Assembly (NCBI GenBank): GCA_964355075.1
Contig: CAYHCF010000004.1
Location: 62,001-126,000 of the forward strand
From: B1 sp964355075
GTDB taxonomy: Bacteria > Bacteroidota > Bacteroidia > UKL13-3
Length of the DNA stretch: 64,000 bases
Direction of reading: 5' to 3'
Shown here: positions 36,127 to 45,043 of the stretch, in pieces
Layout: the number at the start of each line of letters is the position of its first letter
Position numbering within the stretch: the first letter of the stretch is position 1
Translations under genes and position numbers: made by a program
The notes under the pieces: generated by a model
What the model was told of the DNA's origin: nothing
What the model saw: the letters and a program-made list of their open reading frames with translations, nothing else
Databases searched by the model: none

Positions 36127-36258
36127 GGGCATAACAAAGGCTACAATAAAGTGGCGGCATTGTTGTTCGCGGGACAAATTTGTGTATGTTTGTAATGAGG
36201 TTATACGTGTATAGTTTTGTGAAATCCGCCACTTTCTGGTAGCCTCGAACGTTAAGCC
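36127..36258 (+). repeat. attC-like recombination site (VCR length)
   Basis: An imperfect long inverted repeat of about 130 bp. Outer arm GGGCATAAC (36127-36135) faces GTTAAGC (36251-36257). AGGCTAC (36138-36144) pairs with GTAGCCT (36239-36245). A 3-nt symmetric bulge follows, and AAAGTGGCGG (36148-36157) pairs with CCGCCACTTT (36226-36235). The 68-nt terminal loop forms the variable structure. Unequal spacers (2 nt against 5 nt) beside the outer stem resemble the extrahelical bases that give attC its strand polarity. The length is similar to Vibrio VCR sites. Inserted between a stop codon and an unrelated gene, it fits a cassette end. Confidence 0.75.
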
Positions 36259-36339
36259 GGAAATGATACCGGTTGAAACCAAATAGATTAAGCCATTTCT
36301 TTTACAGCGAAATTCCTGCCTTCAGCTTCTCGGCATTCT
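36253..36339. repeat. Direct repeat copy B: Cys-rich gene tail plus prfA 3' end
   Basis: This is the second copy of the 34777-34862 sequence. It begins one base after the predicted cassette boundary with a tail encoding KPEMIPVETK and a stop (the intact gene has KPEIMPVETK). It continues into the real prfA. It shows that a second Cys-rich gene, or a duplicated junction, existed here and lost its front part. Confidence 0.85.
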
Positions 36340-37375
36340 CTGCCACCTGTAATTGGTCTATAAATTCCTGGATTTCACCTGTCATTACTTCGGGTAAATT
36401 GTATTTGGTGAAACCAATCCGGTGATCGGTTACACGGCTTTGCGGGTAGTTGTAGGTGCGAATTTTGGCCGAACGGTCGCCACTGGAAACCATGGTTTTG
36501 CGCCTGCTTGCGATGGCCGAATTGTGCTTTGCCAATTCAATCTCGTATAATTTGGTTCGCAGCATAACCATGGCCCTTTCGCGGTTCTTGTTCTGCGTGC
36601 GTTCAATCTGACAAACAACCACAATACCCGAAGGTCTGTGAGTTAGTTGAACCTTCGATTCAATTTTATTTACATTTTGTCCGCCGGCTCCTCCTGATCG
36701 GGAGGTTTGCATATCAATATCGGCTGGGTTTAAATACACATCCACCTCATCGGCTTCGGGTAAAACAACAACGGTTGCAGCAGAGGTATGTACGCGACCC
36801 TGCGTTTCGGTTTCGGGTACGCGCTGAACCCTATGAACGCCGCTTTCATATTTTAAAATGCCATATACATCATCTCCGGTCACCTCAATAATTACCTCTT
36901 TAAAACCACCGGCCGTTCCATCTGTAAAATCTATCAGTTCTGTTTTCCAACCTCGTTTATCACAGAAATACATATACATGCGATAAAGATCTCCTGCAAA
37001 AATACTGGCTTCATCCCCTCCTGTTCCTGCACGAATTTCCAAAACTGCATTTTTGCTGTCCTCTGGATCTTTAGGTATCATCAAAACCCTGACTTCCTCT
37101 TCAATGGGAGCCACCAAAGGTTCAAGTTGATCCAATTCCTCTTTGGCCATGGAGCGCATTTCATCATCCTTTTCAGTTTTTAACAATTCGCGCGCACCAT
37201 TAATATTGCTTATCAGATTTTTGTATTCAAAGTATTTGTCAACAAGAGGTTTCAATCCTTTGTATTCGCGGTTGAGCTGCGTAAATCGCTTCATATCAGC
37301 CACAACATCAGGCTCGCTCAACTTTTCTTCAACCTGCTTAAATCGAATATATATGTCCTCAAGTTTCTGTAGCAT
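36302..37375 (-). CDS. prfA: Peptide chain release factor 1
   Basis: The 357-aa protein has the GGQ motif (SGGAGGQNVNKIES) that triggers peptidyl-tRNA hydrolysis. The family segment RVQRVPETETQGRVHTSAATV identifies RF1: RF1 reads UAA/UAG, while RF2 would show SPF and usually a programmed frameshift, neither of which is present. Length is normal. The gene is complete and convergent with the disturbed Cys-rich region, where its last 38 bp are repeated. Confidence 0.97.
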   Translation of the reverse strand: MLQKLEDIYIRFKQVEEKLSEPDVVADMKRFTQLNREYKGLKPLVDKYFEYKNLISNINGARELLKTEKDDEMRSMAKEELDQLEPLVAPIEEEVRVLMIPKDPEDSKNAVLEIRAGTGGDEASIFAGDLYRMYMYFCDKRGWKTELIDFTDGTAGGFKEVIIEVTGDDVYGILKYESGVHRVQRVPETETQGRVHTSAATVVVLPEADEVDVYLNPADIDMQTSRSGGAGGQNVNKIESKVQLTHRPSGIVVVCQIERTQNKNRERAMVMLRTKLYEIELAKHNSAIASRRKTMVSSGDRSAKIRTYNYPQSRVTDHRIGFTKYNLPEVMTGEIQEFIDQLQVAENAEKLKAGISL

Positions 37376-37545
37376 TTGCTAAAAATAAGGTTGCGAAGAT
37401 AGGAATATTTCTCTTTGACAGCAAGTGAAAACAGAAGAAGACTGTGAGTTGGATTATTGAGGAAAGTTTTGGTTGTATGACTATAGTTATAAGCAAGAGC
37501 AAGAAAGTAAATTGAATTTTAACCGATATGCTTTAAACTTGCAGG

Positions 37546-38304
37546 ATGTCATTGTTGCCTTTATCTGTTGTAATTATCACCCGAAATGAGGAGTTGAATA
37601 TTGACCGTGCTATTTTGTCGGTTCAGCCCATTTGTGATGATATTATTGTAGTTGATAGTGGCAGTACTGATAAAACCATAGAAATTGCAAAAGGCTTAGG
37701 TGCACAAGTGTTCAGCAATCCATGGCAAGGATATTCGAAGCAAAAAAACTTTGGAAATGCGCAGGCAAAACATCCGTACATTTTCTCTATTGATGCCGAT
37801 GAATCCTTTTCGCCTGAGCTGCGGTTGGAGCTGATTGACTTATTTAATGCAGGTAATTTAAAAACGCTATACCGGGTCAATCTGATTAATCATTTTTGTG
37901 ACAAGCCAATCATGCATGGAGCCTGGTATCCGGATTGGCATTACCGATTGTTTGATAAAACCCAATTACACTGGATTGAAACAGACGATGTACACGAGGG
38001 GTTAAATTGGAATGAACAAACTTTGAAAGCAAATTTATCAGAACATTTATTCCATCATACAACCCATAGCGAGGCATATTACCAGGAAAAAATGGAAAAC
38101 TATGCCCATTTATTTGCTGATAAAATGCATGCCAAAGGAAAGAAGGCAAGTGCCTTAAAAGCTTATACGAGTGCCTGTTTCAGATTTTTGAGGGAATTTG
38201 TTTTTCAATCAGGATTTTTAGATGGAAAGGAAGGATACAAAATTGCGCGGGCACATTACCTGTACACGCGCAATAAGTATTTGTATTTAAAAAATTTAGG
38301 ATAA
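37546..38304 (+). CDS. Family 2 glycosyltransferase (lipopolysaccharide-core type)
   Basis: The 252-aa protein has a GT-A fold start (LSVVIITRNEELNIDRAILS), VVDSGSTDKT and the DxD-type SIDADES motif for metal/nucleotide-sugar binding. The WYPDWHYRLFDK segment is characteristic of the WaaE/KdtX-like group that adds glucose to lipid A-core sugars. A short amphipathic C-terminus follows. It has no signal peptide and acts at the cytoplasmic face. It stands between prfA (divergent) and a T9SS gene (convergent). Confidence 0.88.
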   Translation: MSLLPLSVVIITRNEELNIDRAILSVQPICDDIIVVDSGSTDKTIEIAKGLGAQVFSNPWQGYSKQKNFGNAQAKHPYIFSIDADESFSPELRLELIDLFNAGNLKTLYRVNLINHFCDKPIMHGAWYPDWHYRLFDKTQLHWIETDDVHEGLNWNEQTLKANLSEHLFHHTTHSEAYYQEKMENYAHLFADKMHAKGKKASALKAYTSACFRFLREFVFQSGFLDGKEGYKIARAHYLYTRNKYLYLKNLG

Positions 38305-38316
38305 TATCAACCGGTA

Positions 38317-41300
38317 TTATTCATTCCTGAAAATTATCTTTCTTACAATCACTTTATCCGCTATCAAAATTTTAATAAGATACATTCCTTCCGGCAAATC
38401 ATCTATTTTATAGGTTGCGGCTGAACCAAAAGTTTGAACTAATTTTCCAGTCATATCCATAATGAGAACCCTATTGGGTTCAAGTGGAGATTGAATATAA
38501 AAAGCTCCGGAAGCAGGGTTCGGACTGATGATTATTGCTTCATTTAATTGCTCAGCATTTAAGCCTGTAAAAGTTCCTCTTTTTAAAGTAATATTTCTCG
38601 ACAAATCTGCAAACCGGAAATAGCTGCCGGTATTTGCCTTTATCGTCCATTTTAACAATACACTATCGCCGTAGCTTAAAGAAGGAAATGCCTTGGCAAG
38701 GGTAGTTAATTTGATTGTAATGGAGGTATCCATTCCAACATTATTGCTTGGCAAATTTAATATTGGCGAAGTAAAATCACCTGTTTTATAATCCAATAAA
38801 AATCGATAATTCGGTATGGGAACTCCTGCGGCCGGAATAGCTTTGGTAAAAATAGGAGTAAGGGTTAAGGTTGTATCGCCATTTAAATAGATTACCGCAT
38901 TATTTAAAGGAACCACCAAACTAAAGGCCTTTAAACTATCCGGAACAGAGAAAATATCCGACAATTTGTTTAAAGCAACCAAATAGCCATTAAAAGCAAA
39001 TGGGGCAACTGTGGAACTACTGGTTTGACCGCCATTGCCAATCACATCAAACTCTTTGGTTGGCGCTGGCTGTCCGGCTAAATTGGTTGCGGCATAAATT
39101 ACCAGATTAAAGGTATCGGTGGTGCCTGTTTTGTAGGCTTTTAAAGTTGTGGTTGCAGTGGGCCAATTTATGATGGGATTGACCAGATTTAATTTGTTAA
39201 CTCTTATATGATCATTTTCTGTTGATTCATTTAACACACTTACTACACGTGGCGCCAGAATCGTCTTTCCGGTACCCAATACCAGAACCGTGTCTAAACC
39301 TGTTATCAAACTCCATCCCCTTGTTTGAGTAACCGTTCCCTGAACCTCAATACTATCTGATTCTTTTACCAGATAAGCAAAGTTTTTGGTCTGACTGTAA
39401 ACCAAAATTCCGCCTGTTGGGTCTTTTAACAAAAATTCAATACCCCCGTTAATTAGATTTACGCCATAAACCACTCCTCTTAAAGTCGCTCTTACCCCGT
39501 TTGAATCAACAACTCCTGTTATAGTATTTGTTTGATTTATTTGACCTATGGTATAATAAGGTGGCAATCCAGATGAACTACCTTCGGTTAAGGTTTCCAA
39601 AGAATAGGATGAATCAGCGTCTCTTACAATAAAAATTAAGACTTTATAAATTTTGGTATTTACCAAACCGCTGATATTTACAAAATTCGTATCGGCTCTA
39701 AACACACAATGAGCCAGTGTGTCATTTTGATAGATTGATCCAAATGCAATATTCGTATTTGCGGTATATCTGGCCGCCATTTTTGTGGGAATCCCAACAT
39801 TAATCGGATCAAGCGGTTTTACAAATACCAATGTGGAATAATAGGCATTCAGATAACCTGTTGGTTTAACCCAGGTTATTTTTGCGTTTGTTGCGTTTAA
39901 TCCAACCATACTTGCATTTGTTACCGGACCCAATGGCGCTTGCCTGCTGGTTCCACTTATCGAAGTTGGGTTTGAATACAAGGAATCGGCTTCGCTTACC
40001 ACAAAATTAATCAGGTAATAAGTAGTTCCAGGTTTCAAATTAGTGAGGTTAACAAAATTTGTATCGCTGTTAAAAACACAAATTGCTGAAGTATCAAATT
40101 GATATTTCGATGCGAAACCTTTTATATCCGAATTTGCAATGTATTGTGTTGAACCGATTGTAGGCACTCCCGGATTGATAGAGGAAGCTTCTTTTAAAAA
40201 CAACAAGGTAGTATGTACCGGGTTATCATAGATACCCGGTTTTGTCCAGCTAACCTTGGCAGTGGTGGTTGTTCCTGAATTAAAGATCATTGCAGTAACA
40301 CCGGCAGGTCCATTGCTGTTTGTGATGCCGTTAACCAAAGTTGAATTTGAGTAAACAGAATCCATCACACTGACCCCTAAAAGCATGGCATAGTAAGTTG
40401 TACCTGCCGATAATCCTGAAATAGATACCCTGTTTGAATCGCCTTTGTAAACACATTTTGCCAGGCCATCAAACGGGTAAGCGGTACCCGAACCTGAAAA
40501 ATTGCTATCAGCCAAAATAGCGGCTGGATTTGCTGTATTACTTCCGTTGGTAATTGCCACTAAAGGTTTAAGGTATACTAACTGAACATGGTTTGTATTA
40601 TTGTAGTTTGTGGCTTTTGTCCAACTTAAATTAATGCTTGTTTTCCCTGTTGCCGTAAAGGTAAAACCGCTTGCCGGATTGGGTGCAGAAGTAGGTGTTG
40701 TTCCATTTGCAACCGATGGAAAGGAATAGGCTGAATCCATATTATTTACAACGTATGCCAGTAGGTAATAAGGCGAATTGGCCTGCAAACCCGAAACCAT
40801 TACACTGGCTGAATCTCCTTTATATATGCATTTCGCAAAGGCATCATTCTGATAAGCGGAACCTGAACCTGAAAAATTGGTATCTGCAATGTAAACGGCA
40901 GGGTTATAAGTTGGCGTACCTTGTATGATGGCTGAACCTTTTTTCATAAAAACCAATATTGTTTGATTGGTTATACTGTAGGATGTGGGACGAGTCCAGG
41001 AAATGCGAGCCGATGTTGATGTGATGTTTAAAATGCCAAAATTTACCAAACCGGCCGGATTATTGGTGGTTGCCGAATTTAAATCTGTCCAGTTATTAGC
41101 CACTCTTATTCCATCCATTTTTAAGGCAGGGGCATTTGCCTGAGTTCCCTGCGAAAGCATTAATCTTCCTAATGAGGCAGGATCAGGCATAATTCCTCCA
41201 TTTGTTAGTGCAACTCCATATCTGGGTTCAACAGAGGGAAAACCGCTGGAAAAATTAAATACGGTAAGTGTATCGTTAGCATTTCCCGTAACAAAATGAT

Positions 41301-41811
41301 ATTTCAAAACCACCAGAGTAGTATTTCTAATAGCAAATGAATCAACACTATAAACTGCGGGTTCGAATCCCTTGGATATCCCTAACTTATAATATCCTGC
41401 ACTTGCCATTTTTATGTATATCCTCGCGGTATTACCGCCACCTGTACCCCCAATCTGATTCATTGAGAAAAAATAATCGCCGGTACCTTTTGCTGTATCT
41501 ACATTCAACATAAAGGAAACATAAACATTTCCCGAAGAAACACTTGCCTTGGCATCTTTGTAAACGTCTTGTCCCGAAGAACCTAAAATTGCTGCATTTC
41601 CAATACCGGATAGAACATAAGAACTATACGTTAATCCCGACGATGAAACGAGAATTGGTGAGGTAGCAACCGTACCATTCTGTATCCAACCATTTGAGGT
41701 TAGGGGTTGGCTGGCGGGGTAATCAAAGTTCTCTGTTAATAATTGTTGGGCTTGTATTGGGTTAAAAGCAAAAAAGTTGAAAACAAGAATGCAACTGAAT
41801 AATTTTCTCAT
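38317..41811 (-). CDS. Large T9SS-secreted protein with fibronectin type III-like repeats
   Basis: The 1164-aa protein has a signal peptide (residues 1-21). The N-terminal domain of about 220 residues (TENFDYP..., ILGSSGQDVYKDAKA, ...VDTAKGTGDYFFS) is related to the protein at 45044. Then come about four FN3-like modules (residues about 245-740), each with a S.tTa.isWt.P type start, and a DUF5689/OB-like domain near 760-860. A type A T9SS sorting domain closes it (ISPNPASGAFYI ... YLIKILIADKVIVRKI). The protein should be displayed on or released from the surface. Adhesin or binding role is inferred; no catalytic residues are recognised. Confidence 0.87.
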   Translation of the reverse strand: MRKLFSCILVFNFFAFNPIQAQQLLTENFDYPASQPLTSNGWIQNGTVATSPILVSSSGLTYSSYVLSGIGNAAILGSSGQDVYKDAKASVSSGNVYVSFMLNVDTAKGTGDYFFSMNQIGGTGGGNTARIYIKMASAGYYKLGISKGFEPAVYSVDSFAIRNTTLVVLKYHFVTGNANDTLTVFNFSSGFPSVEPRYGVALTNGGIMPDPASLGRLMLSQGTQANAPALKMDGIRVANNWTDLNSATTNNPAGLVNFGILNITSTSARISWTRPTSYSITNQTILVFMKKGSAIIQGTPTYNPAVYIADTNFSGSGSAYQNDAFAKCIYKGDSASVMVSGLQANSPYYLLAYVVNNMDSAYSFPSVANGTTPTSAPNPASGFTFTATGKTSINLSWTKATNYNNTNHVQLVYLKPLVAITNGSNTANPAAILADSNFSGSGTAYPFDGLAKCVYKGDSNRVSISGLSAGTTYYAMLLGVSVMDSVYSNSTLVNGITNSNGPAGVTAMIFNSGTTTTAKVSWTKPGIYDNPVHTTLLFLKEASSINPGVPTIGSTQYIANSDIKGFASKYQFDTSAICVFNSDTNFVNLTNLKPGTTYYLINFVVSEADSLYSNPTSISGTSRQAPLGPVTNASMVGLNATNAKITWVKPTGYLNAYYSTLVFVKPLDPINVGIPTKMAARYTANTNIAFGSIYQNDTLAHCVFRADTNFVNISGLVNTKIYKVLIFIVRDADSSYSLETLTEGSSSGLPPYYTIGQINQTNTITGVVDSNGVRATLRGVVYGVNLINGGIEFLLKDPTGGILVYSQTKNFAYLVKESDSIEVQGTVTQTRGWSLITGLDTVLVLGTGKTILAPRVVSVLNESTENDHIRVNKLNLVNPIINWPTATTTLKAYKTGTTDTFNLVIYAATNLAGQPAPTKEFDVIGNGGQTSSSTVAPFAFNGYLVALNKLSDIFSVPDSLKAFSLVVPLNNAVIYLNGDTTLTLTPIFTKAIPAAGVPIPNYRFLLDYKTGDFTSPILNLPSNNVGMDTSITIKLTTLAKAFPSLSYGDSVLLKWTIKANTGSYFRFADLSRNITLKRGTFTGLNAEQLNEAIIISPNPASGAFYIQSPLEPNRVLIMDMTGKLVQTFGSAATYKIDDLPEGMYLIKILIADKVIVRKIIFRNE

Positions 41812-42088
41812 AAGAATTTGTTTAGTGATGCAATATAAATATTTCCGGATTAAATTTGTTTCCTGATAAATTATAAACGATTCAATGCTAATAATTTAAT
41901 GCTTTTTTAATAAGCTAAAGGCGATTTTTTGCATTTAGCTAAAACAGGAATATTATCCATTTCAAATGTGTCTGAAAACAATATGATATACAAAAGCTTC
42001 AGGCTTCCTGTTTTTTTATCTTCAATTTGTTTATTTTGCCAATCCTATTATCTATAATCTAAATGATGCTACTGAGCAAAAATTTCAA

Positions 42089-44956
42089 ATGAAGAAATTC
42101 TCCATACTGATAATTTTGATTTTCATTCTTTTCAAGAACAACACTCTTGCGCAAAATCTGGCATCCATAAGCGGACGAATCATTGACAAAAAAGATCAGT
42201 CTGAATTAATTGGCGTTACGGTACTGATAAAAGGAACTTCTTTTGGAACCGCAACAAACCCCGAAGGGCGGTTTTTGATTAAGAACATCAAACCCGGAGA
42301 GTACACGCTTGAAATAACTTATATCGGCTATAAAAAAATAATACAAACCGGTATAAAGCTGAAAGCCGGTGAATCAAAAGATCTGGGTAATTTTTTCATG
42401 TTGGAGGCAACCGCAAATATAGATGAGGTAGTGGTTTTGGGTAAAAAGCCTTTGATTGATATTGAAAAAGGACAGAGTGTAAATTCTATTGCTCAGGAAA
42501 ATATAGAATTGGCGCCTGCCCGCCAGCTGCAGAAAATAATCAGTACCCAACCGGGTATCATTCAATCTCCTGCCGGAGTCAGTATCCGGGGAAGCCGTAC
42601 GTATGAAACGGGTACTTATATTGATGGGGTTTCGGTAACCGATCCTTTGGGGGGAACCGGATTTGGATTGGATATTGGAGCCAATGCCATCAGTGATATT
42701 GAAATTACTACCGGTGGTATTGGAGCAGAAATAGGCGATGCAACCTCGGGCGTTGTTAGCACCAAAACCAGAACCGCAGGAAACAAGTTTGAATTTGCCG
42801 GTACTTATAAGAGAGATAATTTTGGTTTCAACAAAGATTGGATCAGTTCCTGGAACAGTCAGTTAATTGAACTAAATATCGGAACACCTATTTATAAAGA
42901 AAAACTCAACAGTCGTCTAAAAGTTATGGTTTCACTCCGAGCCAGTTTTACCGATGAGTTTTATAAAAATCCGGCCAATCAGATTCAATCCTCTTTATTA
43001 AATGAAAAAGGGTTCAACCATACGGCCTGGACTCCTTATCAGGACAATCGTTGGAGTAGCTTTATAAAGTTGAGTTATAACTTTAAAAAGGGGAAACTTT
43101 TAACCGCAACCATGCTTAAAAGCATAACCATTAATCAGGATATCAATATGCTCAGGGTTTTTGGGAATGATGCACCCTACCAGCCGGGGTTCCAATATGC
43201 TTTTAGTCAGCAAATGGATCATGCCAATACTTTTACCCACGATGCCAATATGATTCTGTTAAATTTCAGACACTCGGTAAATAAACGCTTTAGTTATAAT
43301 GCAACAGTTTCCCGATTTTTTGTTCAGTTAAGAGCGGATGCAAATGGAAGAGAATGGAGACCCACGAATGTAGATCAGATTTTTGATGCCAACTCAACCC
43401 ATACTTTTCCCGTTACTATTTTCACCCCCACTGCTGGCGACAGTGTGGTTTTTATCAATCCTCCTTCGGGTTTTAATAATAATAACGGGGTTGCCAGTTT
43501 ATGGCATCACCATTATTTAGAAGAGTATGTTTGCAAAGCAACGGGTACCTTGTTCAGCAAAAACTCTTTGAACAAACTCGTTTTTGGGTTTGAAGCAAAA
43601 TTTCAGGAGATGTTGTGGATTGATATTGTTCGACCCTGGATAGGAGCTCCTATTCAGTTGGCTGATGGAACCTATTCGCAAACCTTTCGTTTGGGGCAGC
43701 AAAGCGATATCTGGCAGGTAAATCCACGGAGAGGCGGAATTTTTTTAACCGACCAAATAAAGTATAAGGGTTTGATTGCAAGTATTGGAGGAAGGTTTGA
43801 ATATTGGGCTCCGGGAAAATATGTGGATGAAGCGGTTGTGGATCCGCGGGCACCGATTCGCCAGGAAATCAGAGATGACTATTTGAAGAGTACAAGTAAA
43901 ATTGGCGACCTCAGGTATAAATTCAGGTTTCTGCCTAAAATAAACGCCACCTTTCCGATTGCGGAAAATAAAATGCTTTATTTTAATTACGGACATACCA
44001 CCATTTTGCCTCATCCCAGTTATATTTATCCGGGGTTCAACCCAAATTACCAGGATCGTTCAACCCTCTCAAAAGTGGGTAACCCAAATCTCAATCCGGA
44101 AGTAGATATCAGTTATGAAATTGGATTGAAAAGCCAGTTAACCAGCAATGATGCCTTAACTTTTGCTGCATTTTTAAAAGACAAATATGATTTTGTGACT
44201 TCTACCTCGGTAATCATAAAAGATATTACCGGACGCGAAATGATCAGAACCATGCGCATCAATTCTGATTATGCCCGCTCAAAAGGAGTTGAAATCAATT
44301 ATATCAAACGCATTGGAAACTGGTATGTGGGTCAGGCCGCCTTTACTTATATGGTGAGTACGGGTCAAAGTGCCTCTGCAAATCAAGCTTTAAAGGATAT
44401 TTTAGCAACCGGAAGTGTTGAAGATACAAAAGAGTATTATTTGCCCTGGGATGTTCCCTACGATTTTAAAACGAACCATGTTTTTAAAATTGAAAGAAAA
44501 GGCGGATTGTTTGAAATGCCTTGGTTAAATAATTTTAGTTTCTATTTCGAAACCGTTTATCGCTCGGGAGTTCGATATACCCCTTATATTTTTGACCGGA
44601 TTGAGCCTAATACCCAAAGACCTATTTATGTAGAGAATACGAACCCTGATGCGCGTTGGAGTAAAAGAGGAACCCCTTGGTTCTGGGCCGATTTAACCAT
44701 CAGTAAAGTATGGAAATTCAGAAATGTAAATTTAGGTGGAAATATTCAGGTAAGCAATATTTTCAATAATGTGAATGCTTCCATCATAAATCCGGTTACC
44801 GGCAGGGCATATAACCTTGGCGATAACGTTCCTGATACCTGGGTGGATCCGAGATATATAGATCCCAGGCAGGGAACCAGCGGACCACCACCTACCAATC
44901 CGGCCCGGTTTCTGGAACAAAGGCATATGATGCTTGGATTTAATGTAAAGTTTTAA
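42089..44956 (+). CDS. TonB-dependent receptor
   Basis: The 955-aa outer-membrane transporter has a signal peptide (residues 1-22, ending LAQN) and a CarboxypepD-regulatory-like domain (about 25-110; SISGRIIDKKDQSELIGV...GTATNPEGRF). The plug domain (about 120-240) contains SIRGSRTYETGTYIDGV. A large beta-barrel ends in the phenylalanine MMLGFNVKF. It has no adjacent SusD partner, so it is not a starch-utilisation-type pair. It is flanked by two related T9SS proteins. The substrate is unknown. Confidence 0.93.
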   Translation: MKKFSILIILIFILFKNNTLAQNLASISGRIIDKKDQSELIGVTVLIKGTSFGTATNPEGRFLIKNIKPGEYTLEITYIGYKKIIQTGIKLKAGESKDLGNFFMLEATANIDEVVVLGKKPLIDIEKGQSVNSIAQENIELAPARQLQKIISTQPGIIQSPAGVSIRGSRTYETGTYIDGVSVTDPLGGTGFGLDIGANAISDIEITTGGIGAEIGDATSGVVSTKTRTAGNKFEFAGTYKRDNFGFNKDWISSWNSQLIELNIGTPIYKEKLNSRLKVMVSLRASFTDEFYKNPANQIQSSLLNEKGFNHTAWTPYQDNRWSSFIKLSYNFKKGKLLTATMLKSITINQDINMLRVFGNDAPYQPGFQYAFSQQMDHANTFTHDANMILLNFRHSVNKRFSYNATVSRFFVQLRADANGREWRPTNVDQIFDANSTHTFPVTIFTPTAGDSVVFINPPSGFNNNNGVASLWHHHYLEEYVCKATGTLFSKNSLNKLVFGFEAKFQEMLWIDIVRPWIGAPIQLADGTYSQTFRLGQQSDIWQVNPRRGGIFLTDQIKYKGLIASIGGRFEYWAPGKYVDEAVVDPRAPIRQEIRDDYLKSTSKIGDLRYKFRFLPKINATFPIAENKMLYFNYGHTTILPHPSYIYPGFNPNYQDRSTLSKVGNPNLNPEVDISYEIGLKSQLTSNDALTFAAFLKDKYDFVTSTSVIIKDITGREMIRTMRINSDYARSKGVEINYIKRIGNWYVGQAAFTYMVSTGQSASANQALKDILATGSVEDTKEYYLPWDVPYDFKTNHVFKIERKGGLFEMPWLNNFSFYFETVYRSGVRYTPYIFDRIEPNTQRPIYVENTNPDARWSKRGTPWFWADLTISKVWKFRNVNLGGNIQVSNIFNNVNASIINPVTGRAYNLGDNVPDTWVDPRYIDPRQGTSGPPPTNPARFLEQRHMMLGFNVKF

Positions 44957-45043
44957 CCATTGTTTCCACAACCATACTAATTTGATAAAGAACTACTTAT
45001 TTTGCTTGTGCAATTTTGCTCCAAAAACTATATCAATTACAAT

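Larger units (their letters stand above)
35271..36251 (+). mobile_element. Integron-type mobile gene cassette, complete
   Basis: The 981-bp unit is bounded on the left by G|TTATGCCC (35270/35271) and on the right by G|TTAAGCC (36251/36252), both close to the integron core GTTRRRY. It contains two genes in one direction and ends with an attC-like site (36127-36258). The left boundary GTTATGCCC (35270-35278) is the exact reverse complement of GGGCATAAC (36127-36135) at the 5' arm of that attC. This is what the joined ends of a circular cassette require. Homology with the Cys-rich gene tail resumes at 36253, next to the predicted boundary. No integrase, attI or second attC is visible, so it appears to be a lone cassette at a secondary site. 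Confidence 0.75.

Noticed and set aside
34777..36339. Insertion sequence flanked by long target-site repeats
   Set aside because: The 1.4-kb interior has no transposase and no terminal inverted repeats. The 86-bp repeat is far longer than target duplications. The boundaries fit a gene cassette better.
36302..37375. Release factor 2 with programmed frameshift
   Set aside because: The frame is intact and the family motifs are those of RF1.
38305..38330. Terminator between the glycosyltransferase and T9SS genes
   Set aside because: The inverted repeat around CCGGTATTATT has only about six pairs and no T-run.
41357..41378. tRNA T-loop-like string GGTTCGAATCCC
   Set aside because: It lies inside the long T9SS coding region in the right frame (KGFEP) and no acceptor or anticodon stem pairs around it.
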